From: Bryobacterales bacterium
Lineage (GTDB): Bacteria > Acidobacteriota > Terriglobia > Bryobacterales > Bryobacteraceae
Direction: 5' to 3'
Assembly (NCBI GenBank): GCA_003142185.1
Contig: PLOR01000012.1
Span: forward strand, 1-47,306
Length of the DNA stretch: 47,306 nt
Positions 1 through 8,633 of the stretch are shown here, in pieces. The notes beneath the pieces are model-generated. The model was not told where the DNA came from. It did no database searches and worked only from the letters and a program-made list of their open reading frames with translations. How positions within the stretch are numbered: position 1 is the first letter of the stretch; every line of letters begins with the position of its first letter. Both the position numbers and the translations under genes were made by a program.

Positions 1-989
1 CGGCGTTCGGGCTGCTGCCGTAGCGATCGGCAGTAATGTAACTACCGGGGCCCGAGGTTTTCAGATGAGGGCTCGCTACCCGGCCACACGAGTTGGAGGA
101 GTTCGAGAATGCCGTCGCCTCCATGGCCTAGGACCCGCAAGTTCGTGCCGAGTGTTCTGTCATTGCCAGAGACTTCGCCGCCACCGAAGTGCATGGCTTC
201 AGACAAAGTTCATCATCGCCACGGAAAAGGCGCGCAAGGTGCTTGACGCCGCAGACGCCAAAGTCGTCGATTGTGGGTTACACCTTTTGTTAAAGCTCCG
301 CAACGGCACAAACAGGTCTTGGGACCTGATGTCAACTATCGCTGATTCTGCTGCGTTCCCCCATTGGGTGGAACATGACCAGTTATTAATGACCGCTTAC
401 AATGCCTATCGCGCATCCGCCGTCATTGCGCTGCAGTATCTGGGAAGACTCTGGCTGCCAGCCAGCAGGACGCGCAGAAACGAGTGTGCGAACTTGTCGC
501 CACCACCAAGAGGGAGCAGCAAAACATGCTCTCTGACCTGTATTTCACCTGTTATTCACAGGAAGGATGGGGATTGTATCAATGGCTCGGACCCAAACAC
601 GGGACCAACAGCCGAATTGCGCTTCGGGTCTCGGCAAGAATTACCCAGTACCGTCTTGTCTGGACCGACCAGTACCGTGAACGGGATTGGGGAACAGGAG
701 CGAGATCAGGTGGCGTCATCCACGCCGCAGGCGTGTTGGTCGGGTCGGATGTGTGAGGGGGAAGGCCGATATCATCCACGCCGAAGGCAGTCATGGTACT
801 GAAATGCGAAAACGGCGAAAAGTTATGTCGAGAAATTAGCGTCGAAAAGTTAGTTGATGCGGATTAGCGAGTCTGATATTCTGGAGTGGGCCGCATCCGG
901 CAGAAGGCGAGATCGGATGTGCGGGGACATCTCCACGCAGAGCGTGATGCCCGCCCAAAGTGCCCCCTCACAACGCTTGCGACCACCCA
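1..989. other. Sparse, apparently decayed region
   Basis: I see no convincing intact gene here. At about 90-185 (+) a frame reads like a small protein (LEEFENAVASMA, then an in-frame TAG at about 129, then DPQVRAECSVIARDFAATEV). At about 185-440 a second frame reads plausibly (for example KFIIATEKARKVLDAADAKV) and seems to continue in another frame after about 440 (QQDAQKRVCELVATTKREQQ), as expected for a frameshifted gene. None of these stretches matches a family I can name. They look like remnants of genes broken by stops and frameshifts. Chance open frames in GC-rich DNA are a real alternative. Confidence 0.35.
90..185 (+). pseudogene. Fragment of a small protein gene with an internal stop
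   Basis: The frame beginning at position 90 encodes ELEEFENAVASMA, hits TAG at about 129-131, and then continues with DPQVRAECSVIARDFAATEV. The residues on both sides of the stop look like one amphipathic helical protein. There is no start codon in frame upstream before a TGA at 66-68. I read it as the remnant of a small (probably under 80 residue) acidic helical protein of the kind often found in toxin-antitoxin neighbourhoods. That family assignment is only an impression. Confidence 0.25.
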
Positions 990-1322
990 ATGTCCGCTCT
1001 CGATTCCCAGATTGCCGACCTGAAGAGCCGTCGCCGCTCCATGATGGAATTCAACCCATGGAAGCCAAGCCCCTTCTATTACCTGTATGTTCCAGTGGGC
1101 ACCTTATTGGTCTATTTCCTTACAGGGCCCCCGTGGTTGGGACTGGGCAAGCTGGTTGCCACTGGACTTTGTTTCGGGCTCCTCTGTTACCTTCCCGTCA
1201 TCTACAACCGTTTTCGCTTCTGGGTGTTTTTCCGCTGGCCGAACAAGCGCCTGCAGCGAAGGATCGCATCGCTAGAGGCTCAACTGGATCGCCGGAGCGC
1301 CTCCGGTGGCCAGGACGCATGA
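990..1322 (+). CDS. Small membrane protein with two TM segments and coiled-coil ends
   Basis: Predicted 110-residue protein of unknown function. From the ATG at 990 it has a charged helical N-terminus (SALDSQIADLKSRRRSMMEF), two hydrophobic segments at about residues 28-47 and 52-72 separated by a short turn, and a basic, coiled-coil-like C-terminus (RLQRRIASLEAQLDRR). That layout would place both ends on the same side of the membrane. A GTG at 960 in the same frame would add ten residues of unconvincing sequence. No clear ribosome binding site precedes either start. It stands alone between decayed sequence and the convergent glycosidase gene. I do not recognise the family, and the call rests on the ordered TM/coil pattern. 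Confidence 0.5.
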   Translation: MSALDSQIADLKSRRRSMMEFNPWKPSPFYYLYVPVGTLLVYFLTGPPWLGLGKLVATGLCFGLLCYLPVIYNRFRFWVFFRWPNKRLQRRIASLEAQLDRRSASGGQDA

Positions 1323-1660
1323 CCCGTCCCGAACCGGGACCTCTCGTCTACTTGCTTTGACTCCGTTTTGTTTTCCGTCCGTGTTGGGCGTGGCCAAAAC
1401 CGTGCTTTAAAGCCAGAACTTCGCTGGCGATTGCTCAAACGGGTTCACCTAGGTCTTAGATCGGCAGATTCGGTTCTATCGAAAGGACCGCTCCCTACGG
1501 TCGCGGCTCCGTTCGGAGGTGCGGCGATTAGGGGCCGTGCTCCAGTATAGAGCCCTACATCACACGGTCGAAGACCCAGTCCACCAGTACGTCGCTGCCG
1601 GCAGCTTCATCGGTTCCGAGGTTATCGAGAGTCTGAATTACGGCCTAGGGCTGGCGTCGC
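1323..1660. other. Intergenic stretch without a supported gene
   Basis: No gene is supported here. One frame on the + strand stays open from 1453 to 1680, with a basic helical reading (RSLRSRLRSEVRRLGAVLQY). It has no ATG and no ribosome binding site, and its end runs antisense into the last codons of the glycosidase gene. It may be a chance frame or a remnant. Confidence 0.4.
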
Positions 1661-3958
1661 CTATTGCACTGCCAGAGTGACTCCGGCCTGCGAGCTTACG
1701 CCGCCGATGGTGACCACTAATGGCACGCTCGGGCCCGGCGTAACACCCTCCGGCACCTGCACGGTGACCTGCGTTAAGCCCGAGATCAGATACGGCGCGG
1801 CCCCCGCGTAGGCGATGTTGGGGCAGGGAACCCCTCCCATAGTGACCGTAACGGGGACATTGGCGGGCACCTGGGGATATGGTGCAGTCACCACCAAGCC
1901 ATCCACACTGGCGGGCGTGGTCGCGCCCGTGCCAGTCATGTAGATATCCACGTAGGCGCCGCGCGGGACCGGATTCGCGGCGGTGTTCAAGCTATAGTCA
2001 CTGTTATTCAGAATCGCGCCCGGACCGAAGCCCTGAGAGTTGGCCGTAAACAGGCCAGGCAATGCAGCAGTTACCGGCAGGGAGACCGGCGCCGAGACAG
2101 CGCCCAGATATTCCACCTGCAGGGTGGTGCTGGATTGGCCGGCTACCGTGTAGGGCACCACGGCACTCACTTGCGGAGCCCAGGCATAGACCATCGGCGC
2201 AGGCACGCCGTCAAACAGGACGTGCACTCCCGCCAGCGCATTCGTCACCAGGAGTGGATTGGTGAGTTCCAGGCCTGCCAATTTCGCCGGACCTAGCGCC
2301 GCTCCATAGAGCGTCACAATCTCTCCCGGAGCCACGGCGCCGTTAGCGCCGCTCGCGGCATTAGTCACGCCCGCCGCGGGCAGCGTGGGCAGGGCGTTGG
2401 ACAGGCGCAAGAAGGCCGCTCCATAACCCGGCAGCGTGACCTGCATCTGCGAGGCCGGAGTGAGCGATTGGGGCACGGGCCCGCCCGGCAGTGGTGTGGC
2501 GGCATCCAGCGCCACTAGCGTGGCCGATGTGAAGGTACCCAATGCCGAAAGATCCAGCGCGAACGTGCGCGGCGCGCCGGCGCCGTTATTGTCGTAGTTG
2601 GCGGTGCTATTAGCGTTGGCTGCAGTGGGCTGGGCAGGCACTAGAGCGTAGTTGGACATCAGGATCACCACCGAGCCATCCACGTTGCGCGCCGCCATCG
2701 TCTGGGTATCCATCGGGAGACCCCCGCCGCCCAACCAGCCGTTGGCAATGGTAGTCGCACAGCAGCCCTTAGCGGTCGTCTGGAGGATATCCTGACCGGG
2801 CGGCGAGGGCAGCCAATGAGACAGATAATAATCCACCCAGTAGCTAAGTTGCAGACCGTAGGGCGGACCCCCCGTGGCGCTACCGATCTCGCCGTATTGC
2901 TGGTCGCTGCCGAAGCCCCAGTGGTAGAGAGCTTGGGCGCCCGCGTCACCCAGTTGCTCGAATACCAGGGAACGCCAGGCGGCGAAGAAGGGACTGCTGC
3001 CGCGCTTGTCGAGCACAAACGGCGCAGGCGAGTTGCAAGCGCTGATCCCATTGCCCTTGTTATAGTCGGCGTTCACATTGTTCTCGGTGATCCAAACCGG
3101 CACCGACGCCAGCGCGGGGTGGGGGGCCATGTAGGCATACATGAGCTCGACCTCGGTGGCAAATTCGGGAATCGTGGTGAAGAGAGACTGGTCGTAGCTC
3201 TTCTGGTTGCAAGTGGAATAAAAATGCTTGGCCACTACATCCACCGGAGCGGTGACGCCGGCCACGAAGGGTAGCAGGTAGCTTTCCGGGGCGCCCGCAA
3301 GCTCGACGGCTACGAACTTGATGGACGGGTCCGCCTGGGCCATTAGGGGCACCACCGTGTTGTAGAGCGTGACGTACTCCGCCGCCGTTACGCCGTTGAT
3401 GTCCGGCTCGTTGAAGATCCCCCACCAAGTCACCGGGTAAGGGGTAGGGCTTTGATAGTGCTGCCCGGCGTCGGTGAATCCGCCGGTGTTGTAATAGCGG
3501 ACCAGATTGGCGCTCATCTGTGCGAAATCCGCGATGCTGCCGGGAAGAATCTGGTTGAGGGAATTGCTCAGGTAAGCCGGGGCCGTGCCGATCTGGAACT
3601 CGGGGCTGTGGTCGCCGGTGCTCTGAATGGGCGTGAGCATGGTGTTGAGTTCGGTGAAATCCCAAGCGTCGGGGCCGGTGAGCGGAATACCATCTGAAAC
3701 CACCTGTACCCGCGTGTGCCACGGATCGAGAGCCGTCATCTCCCCCGCGGCGTATGGCGCTCCGCTGAAGAATTGGTCGTCCCAACTGGCCAGTTGGAAC
3801 GACGTGGACATGGCTAGCTGCAGGCGGCCCTTGACACCAACCGAGGTGTTCGGTTGATTGCCGACCTGCACATTGACCGTGGTGGATTGCGCCGCGGCGA
3901 TGGCGGCCGCCAATAGCGCGATCGTGCACGACCGGATTATGGACATAGGAGACTTCAT
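1661..3958 (-). CDS. Secreted clan GH-A-like glycoside hydrolase with TIGR03437 C-terminal domain
   Basis: 765-residue exported protein. Residues 1-23 form a Sec signal peptide (IIRSCTIALLAAAIAAAQ). Residues about 40-400 read as a TIM-barrel glycosidase. NEPD near residue 184 fits the acid/base Glu at the end of strand 4, and WITENN near residue 292 fits the nucleophile Glu of strand 7, the clan GH-A arrangement. GH39-like or a related family is possible, and the exact family is not decidable by eye. A beta-sandwich linker follows. From about residue 530 the motif GVTNAASGANGAVAPGEIVT starts a domain of the TIGR03437 type, which is typical of Solibacter-group secreted proteins. The substrate is unknown, and the two Glu motifs suggest a retaining polysaccharide hydrolase. 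The start ATG at 3958 is followed directly by the signal peptide. The next gene on the same strand upstream ends at 4083. Confidence 0.8.
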   Translation of the reverse strand: MKSPMSIIRSCTIALLAAAIAAAQSTTVNVQVGNQPNTSVGVKGRLQLAMSTSFQLASWDDQFFSGAPYAAGEMTALDPWHTRVQVVSDGIPLTGPDAWDFTELNTMLTPIQSTGDHSPEFQIGTAPAYLSNSLNQILPGSIADFAQMSANLVRYYNTGGFTDAGQHYQSPTPYPVTWWGIFNEPDINGVTAAEYVTLYNTVVPLMAQADPSIKFVAVELAGAPESYLLPFVAGVTAPVDVVAKHFYSTCNQKSYDQSLFTTIPEFATEVELMYAYMAPHPALASVPVWITENNVNADYNKGNGISACNSPAPFVLDKRGSSPFFAAWRSLVFEQLGDAGAQALYHWGFGSDQQYGEIGSATGGPPYGLQLSYWVDYYLSHWLPSPPGQDILQTTAKGCCATTIANGWLGGGGLPMDTQTMAARNVDGSVVILMSNYALVPAQPTAANANSTANYDNNGAGAPRTFALDLSALGTFTSATLVALDAATPLPGGPVPQSLTPASQMQVTLPGYGAAFLRLSNALPTLPAAGVTNAASGANGAVAPGEIVTLYGAALGPAKLAGLELTNPLLVTNALAGVHVLFDGVPAPMVYAWAPQVSAVVPYTVAGQSSTTLQVEYLGAVSAPVSLPVTAALPGLFTANSQGFGPGAILNNSDYSLNTAANPVPRGAYVDIYMTGTGATTPASVDGLVVTAPYPQVPANVPVTVTMGGVPCPNIAYAGAAPYLISGLTQVTVQVPEGVTPGPSVPLVVTIGGVSSQAGVTLAVQ

Positions 3959-4082
3959 GTATCCGTGCCTCCATCCGTCAATGTATCAGGCCGCGCGCCC
4001 GAGTGCGAGGGTTATCGGAGTGACTGGGCTTGTTTACACGCGCTTTCGAGTTTGGTTCGAAAGTCTGCCAGTCTGACGGGTC

Positions 4083-5201
4083 TCATTGCGCTTTGCCGCC
4101 GGACTGATTGGCGTCCTGTTGGGCCTTCAGTTCCTGCACCACCCCCCGCTCACGGTCTCCGTCGGCCTTGCGCTTCATGCGGTAGTAGACCTGGGCGAGC
4201 GAGACGTGCGCCTCCAGGAACTGCGGCGACTGCTTCACGACCTTCTCCAAAATGGCGCAAGCGCGATCCATATCTCCCGCCGCCAGATCGATGGCGCCCT
4301 CCTGGTAAAGCGCGCCCGGGTCGCCGGGACGGACGCGGAGGGCCCGCGCCAACAGTTCGCGCGCGCGATCGTAATCGCCATCGTCCTTGAGCAGCACCGC
4401 CAGCCGCAGGTTCGATTCGAAGTCGTTGGGATTCTGCGCCAGCTCCTTCTCGAACGCCGCGCGGGCGGCCGTCATATCGCCGCTGGCCATCTGCGCCTGG
4501 CCGAGGTACGAGTGGAGATCCGGAAGATCGGGGTTCAGTTCCACGGCTTTGGTGAGATCCGCAATGGCGGCAGGGTATTCGAGCGCTTCGAGCTTGGCCA
4601 TTCCCAGCAGCAGACGGGCCTCCGCCGAGTCGCCATTGCGCAGGATCCGATCGACGATCAGTTGCCCGCGATCGATCTGCTTATCGCGCAACAGGGCCAT
4701 GCCCAGCAGATAAGCGATAGCAAGGTCGCCCTGGTTTGGCTGGTCGAGCGGCGCCAGCAGACCGATGACTTTGGCGTTCTCTCCCTGCCGGAGCCAGCAA
4801 TCCGCGAGCAACAGAACCACTTGCGGATTGGCAGGCTGGACCGCATGCAGGGACGCCAATTCCTGCGCCGCGTCCGCGATCTGGCCCTCCTTGTAGAAGG
4901 CCAGCGCGAGGTTCAGCCAAATGCGAGGATCTTTCGGCCCTTGCTTCAGCGCCGCTTGATACTCGACGATGGCTTCGGCGTAGCGCCCTGTGCCGGCGAG
5001 CGCGGCTCCCAGGTTGGAGCGAACGTCGGGCGAATCGGGCCGCAGCTTCAAATAAGCCCGGTATTGCCGGATAGCGCCTTCGGTGTCGCCGGCCTGATGC
5101 AAAGCGACCGCCTGCTGCAGAATCTGCTCCGGAGGATTCTGGGCGGAGGCCAGACACGGGAGCGAGAGCAGGGCCAGTGCGAAGTAGAAGCGTCGCGCCA
5201 T
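4083..5201 (-). CDS. Exported TPR-repeat protein
   Basis: 372-residue protein with a Sec signal peptide (MARRFYFALALLSLPCLASA) followed by about nine tetratricopeptide repeats filling residues 25-350. Typical repeat signatures are GDTEGAIRQYRAYLKLRPDS, YAEAIVEYQAALKQGPKDP and YDRARELLARALRVRPGDP. TPR arrays mediate protein-protein contacts, and no catalytic domain is present. The C-terminus is a charged tail (MKRKADGDRERG). It lies 50 bp downstream of a CRTAC1-type gene on the same strand and may be co-transcribed with it, although a -10-like box sits eight bases before its own start. TPR plus CRTAC1 neighbours are common in Acidobacteriota, so a joint role at the cell envelope is a reasonable inference but unproven. 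Confidence 0.85.
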   Translation of the reverse strand: MARRFYFALALLSLPCLASAQNPPEQILQQAVALHQAGDTEGAIRQYRAYLKLRPDSPDVRSNLGAALAGTGRYAEAIVEYQAALKQGPKDPRIWLNLALAFYKEGQIADAAQELASLHAVQPANPQVVLLLADCWLRQGENAKVIGLLAPLDQPNQGDLAIAYLLGMALLRDKQIDRGQLIVDRILRNGDSAEARLLLGMAKLEALEYPAAIADLTKAVELNPDLPDLHSYLGQAQMASGDMTAARAAFEKELAQNPNDFESNLRLAVLLKDDGDYDRARELLARALRVRPGDPGALYQEGAIDLAAGDMDRACAILEKVVKQSPQFLEAHVSLAQVYYRMKRKADGDRERGVVQELKAQQDANQSGGKAQ

Positions 5202-5209
5202 TCATGCCT

Positions 5210-5239
5210 ATGGTAATTGCAACTTACAAATTGAGGCAA
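5210..5239 (-). promoter_or_regulatory. Promoter-like -35/-10 pair for the TPR gene, leaderless arrangement
   Basis: Read on the minus strand: TTGCCT (5239-5234), an 18-base spacer, then TACCAT (5215-5210). Only eight bases separate the -10-like box from the ATG at 5201, so transcription would begin at or within a few bases of the start codon. No Shine-Dalgarno sequence is present. Confidence 0.4.
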
Positions 5240-5251
5240 CCCGGGCGGCCG

Positions 5252-6913
5252 TCACTGGGCCGGTTCTTCAATCGTCAGAATCCGATCCGCCGCCACGTTG
5301 TGCAACACCTGGTGGATGCGGCTGGGCCACTTGATATCGATCTCGCGGATCGTTTTCGAGGCGCCCAAACCGAAGTGTACGCGTGAGTCGCTGGCGCAGG
5401 CATAGCCGACGGCGGTGGTGACCTGGTTGTACTGCTTCGCGCCGTCCTCGCCGGTGATGCGGATTTGCGCCCCCACCGCCATGCGGTTGCTCCTCTTGCC
5501 GATCAGCTTCAGCAGACTCCAGTGGTTGGCGTTCTTCGAAATATTGTGGAAGTACTTCACTTTGCCGTTCAGCACCGCGACTACCGCGTCCATCCGTCCG
5601 TCGTTATCGACGTCGCCGAAAGCGACTCCGCGATGCGCCGCCGCCTTCTGGAAGTCGGGACCAGCCTCGGCGCTCACATCCTGAAACTTGCCGTTCCCCA
5701 GATTGCGGAAAACGGCGTTGGGCTCCTCGTAATGGCGGTTGGAGAATTGCGCTACGTTGTCCAGCACATTGCCGCGCGCCACGAACAGGTCCTTCCAGCC
5801 GTCGTTATCGAAATCGAAAATTCCATTCCCCCACCCGGACATGTCGCGCGTCCCCTGCAGGTGCGCTTGCAAGGTTCTCTCCCAGAACTGGCCGTCTCCA
5901 CGGTTCAGATACAACGGAAAGGACTCGTTCTCCACGGCGGTGTGCCAGATGTCCGGGCGGCCATCGTTGTCCACGTCCCTGAAATCGGCGCCCATACCGG
6001 AAACCGCGCTGCCGCTTTGCGTGTACGCGACGCCGGATTCGAGCGCGACCTCCTCGAATTTCTTGCCGCCCAGATTGTGGAACAGGAAGTTGGGGCGATT
6101 GTCGTTGGCCACGAAGATATCCATGAACCCATCGCCATCGTAGTCGGCGATCGCCACGCCCATTCCCTTGCCGTAGTATTTGGCGATGCCCGTTTCGGCG
6201 GATACGTCGGTGAAGGTGCCGTCGCCGTTGTTACGGTAGAGCGTGTTCGGCAAATTCGGGTAGTTGTTCGGATGGCAATACGCGCGCAGTTCCGGCTTCG
6301 GGCCACAGAAAGGGTCCTTGTTCACTTCCCACTTGCAGTAGTTGGAGACAAACAGGTCGAGGAGGCCGTCATTGTTGTAGTCCACCCAGGCAGCCGAGAC
6401 GGACCACATCTTTTTGCCATCGAGCATGCCTCCGCCGACACCCGCCTTGTCCGTGACGTCGGTGAACGTGCCGTTTCGATTGTTGTGGAAGAGCTGGTTC
6501 TTCCCCGTATTGACCACGTAGATATCGGGCCAGCCATCGTTGTCGTAGTCGCCGATCGCCACGCCCATGCCGTAGCCTTCGCCCGCCACGCCCGCTTTCT
6601 CCGTCACGTCGGTAAAGGTCCCATCGTGGTTGTTGTGGTACAGGCGATTCCAGTACTTGGGGCTTTCCTTCCGGAGTGAGGGGATGGCCGCGCCGTTCAC
6701 CAGGTAGACGTCCAGATAGCCGTCGTTGTCGTAGTCGAACAGCGCCACACCCGCCACCATGGTTTCGGGTTGATTCTTGTTCGGAGTGGGAGAACTGTCG
6801 GAGACGAAAGTCAGGCCGGAGCGTTCCGCGATCTCTTCGAAAACGATGGGGCCCGTGGCGGACGCCGATAGAAGCGCGCCGACTCCGATTACAATAGGGA
6901 CGAAAGCTCTCAC
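5252..6913 (-). CDS. CRTAC1-type VCBS/FG-GAP repeat protein with ASPIC/UnbV C-terminus
   Basis: 553-residue exported protein with a signal peptide (MRAFVPIVIGVGALLSASATG, GTG start). The body is a beta-propeller of FG-GAP/VCBS repeats, each with a calcium-binding DxDxDG loop such as FDYDNDGYLDVY, GDYDNDGWPDIY, ADYDGDGFMDIF and GDVDNDGRMDAV, alternating with NGTFTDVT strands. Residues from about 465 match the ASPIC/UnbV domain (NHWSLLKLIGKRSNRMAVGA, VHFGLG, DIKWPSR). Such proteins are thought to act in adhesion or carbohydrate binding outside the cell. No enzymatic activity is established. Its start is only 20 bp from the start of a paralogue on the opposite strand. The TPR gene follows 50 bp downstream. 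Confidence 0.9.
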   Translation of the reverse strand: MRAFVPIVIGVGALLSASATGPIVFEEIAERSGLTFVSDSSPTPNKNQPETMVAGVALFDYDNDGYLDVYLVNGAAIPSLRKESPKYWNRLYHNNHDGTFTDVTEKAGVAGEGYGMGVAIGDYDNDGWPDIYVVNTGKNQLFHNNRNGTFTDVTDKAGVGGGMLDGKKMWSVSAAWVDYNNDGLLDLFVSNYCKWEVNKDPFCGPKPELRAYCHPNNYPNLPNTLYRNNGDGTFTDVSAETGIAKYYGKGMGVAIADYDGDGFMDIFVANDNRPNFLFHNLGGKKFEEVALESGVAYTQSGSAVSGMGADFRDVDNDGRPDIWHTAVENESFPLYLNRGDGQFWERTLQAHLQGTRDMSGWGNGIFDFDNDGWKDLFVARGNVLDNVAQFSNRHYEEPNAVFRNLGNGKFQDVSAEAGPDFQKAAAHRGVAFGDVDNDGRMDAVVAVLNGKVKYFHNISKNANHWSLLKLIGKRSNRMAVGAQIRITGEDGAKQYNQVTTAVGYACASDSRVHFGLGASKTIREIDIKWPSRIHQVLHNVAADRILTIEEPAQ

Positions 6914-6933
6914 GTCTCGGAACTCAGTCTAAC

Positions 6934-8601
6934 ATGCGGAGAACGATCGCTCTTTTCATTCTCTTGCCCGGCGCCTATCTATGCGTGGCACTGCTGTCCG
7001 CGCCCGCGCAGAAGCCCAAGCGGCCCGGCTTCGTGGACGTCGCTCCGCGCTCGAAAATCGCCTATATCAGCAATAACAGCCCGGGCGGCCACAAGTATTT
7101 TCCGCAGCCGATGTGCGGCGGCGTCGCTCTGTTCGATTTCGATAACGACGGCCGCCTGGACATCTTCTTCACTAACGGCGCCCAACTGCCCGAAATGAAG
7201 AAGACGAATCCTTCTTACTACAACTGCTTGTTAAAGCAGCGGCCCGACGGGACTTTCGAGGATGTCACCGCCAAGGCGGGCTTGCTGGGCGAACACCTCG
7301 ACTTCAACTTTGGCGTCGCGGTCGGCGACTACGACAACGACGGATACGAGGATCTGTTCATTTGCGGCGCCGGCCGAAACGCTCTCTATCACAACAACGG
7401 AGACGGGACTTTCACCGACGTGACGGAGGCTTCGGGTATCGGCGGCAAGCCGGCGGATACGCTCAGCGTGGCCGCCGCCTGGTTCGACTACGACAACGAC
7501 GGCCTGCTGGATCTGATCGTGGACATGTACACGTACTGGACCCCGCAGACGGACCTGCGTTGCGCCATGGGCAGCAAAGAATATTACTGCGATCCGCGCC
7601 GCTATAAGAGCGTGGCGCCGCGGCTCTACCACAACCTGGGCCATGGCAAGTTCGAGGATGTCACCGAAAAATCGGGGCTGGCCAAGTCGCCCGGCAAGGG
7701 GATGGGCATCTCGATTGCGGATTTCAATAACGACGGGTGGCAGGACGTGTTCATCGCCAACGACACCGAACCCAATTCCCTGTTCATCAATCAGGGCAAC
7801 GGCACGTTCGAGGAAAGAGGGCTGGAACTGGGGGTCGCTTACAACGACAGCGCGCACTCCGGGTCCTCCATGGGGTCGGACGCCAAAGACTACGACAACG
7901 ACGGCAAAGTGGACATCTTCTACAACAACCTGAAGGGCCAGATCTGGCAGCTTCTGCGAAATCGCGGCAACCTGTTCACGTTTCCGTACGCGTCCAGGAT
8001 TCAGGCGCTGAGCTTACCCTACTCCGGCTGGAGCAACGGATTCATCGACTACAACAACGACGGGTGGAAGGATATCTATTCCGCGAACGGCGACGTCGAC
8101 GATGTGAACGGAGAATCTCCGCAGCACGACACGATGTTCGAGAACGTGGAGGGAAAGTCGTTCGTGGACGTCTCCGATGAGATGGGGAAAGACTTTCTGC
8201 ACAAGGGCTACCAGCGGGGTTCGGCTTTTGGCGATCTGAACAATGATGGCTCGCTCGACATGGTAGTGACTTCGTTGAACGAATCGCCGCGCATCTTGAT
8301 GAACACCGCCGACAGCGGCAACCACTGGCTGATTTTGAGTTTGGTGGGGCACAAGAGCGCGCGCGATGCGATTGGCGCAAAGGTGAAGCTGACGACGGCC
8401 TCCGGCAGGGTTCTCTACAACCATGTCGCCATCAGCGTGGGATTCATGTCCTCCAGTGACAAACGCGTTCACTTCGGCTTGGGCCTGGAGACCCGGATCA
8501 GCTCCCTGGAAATCCGCTGGCCCAGTGGGACCGTACAGACTCTGAAGGATGTTTCCGCCGACCAGTTCCTGAAGATTGACGAGCCGCAAAGCAAGCAGTA
8601 G
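6934..8601 (+). CDS. CRTAC1-type VCBS/FG-GAP repeat protein with ASPIC/UnbV C-terminus
   Basis: 555-residue paralogue of the divergent neighbour. It has an N-terminal signal segment (MRRTIALFILLPGAYLCVAL), then a series of FG-GAP/VCBS repeats with calcium-binding loops (FDFDNDGRLDIF, GDYDNDGYEDLF, ADFNNDGWQDVF, GDLNNDGSLDMV). A C-terminal ASPIC/UnbV domain begins near residue 460 (NHWLILSLVGHKSARDAIGA, RVHFGLGLE, LEIRWPSGT). The repeat spacing and the VDMYTYWTP insertion around residue 195 differ from the partner, so this is an old duplication rather than a recent copy. It is followed 32 bp downstream by the multihaem cytochrome gene and may share a transcript with it. An extracellular or periplasmic binding role is inferred from the family, and the ligand is unknown. 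Confidence 0.9.
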   Translation: MRRTIALFILLPGAYLCVALLSAPAQKPKRPGFVDVAPRSKIAYISNNSPGGHKYFPQPMCGGVALFDFDNDGRLDIFFTNGAQLPEMKKTNPSYYNCLLKQRPDGTFEDVTAKAGLLGEHLDFNFGVAVGDYDNDGYEDLFICGAGRNALYHNNGDGTFTDVTEASGIGGKPADTLSVAAAWFDYDNDGLLDLIVDMYTYWTPQTDLRCAMGSKEYYCDPRRYKSVAPRLYHNLGHGKFEDVTEKSGLAKSPGKGMGISIADFNNDGWQDVFIANDTEPNSLFINQGNGTFEERGLELGVAYNDSAHSGSSMGSDAKDYDNDGKVDIFYNNLKGQIWQLLRNRGNLFTFPYASRIQALSLPYSGWSNGFIDYNNDGWKDIYSANGDVDDVNGESPQHDTMFENVEGKSFVDVSDEMGKDFLHKGYQRGSAFGDLNNDGSLDMVVTSLNESPRILMNTADSGNHWLILSLVGHKSARDAIGAKVKLTTASGRVLYNHVAISVGFMSSSDKRVHFGLGLETRISSLEIRWPSGTVQTLKDVSADQFLKIDEPQSKQ

Positions 8602-8633
8602 AACCAGGTGCGCGGTGGGGGCGTGATTGGATC

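Noticed and set aside
3060-3974. 304-residue minus frame overlapping the glycosidase gene
   Set aside because: Off-frame reading of the same DNA, very Arg/His-rich. The true frame has the signal peptide and both catalytic Glu motifs.
5465-6679. Long + strand frame antisense to the first CRTAC1 gene
   Set aside because: It is the shadow of a GC-rich coding frame: repetitive Val/Arg/Glu composition, no ribosome binding site and no domain. The minus strand carries the clear FG-GAP repeats.
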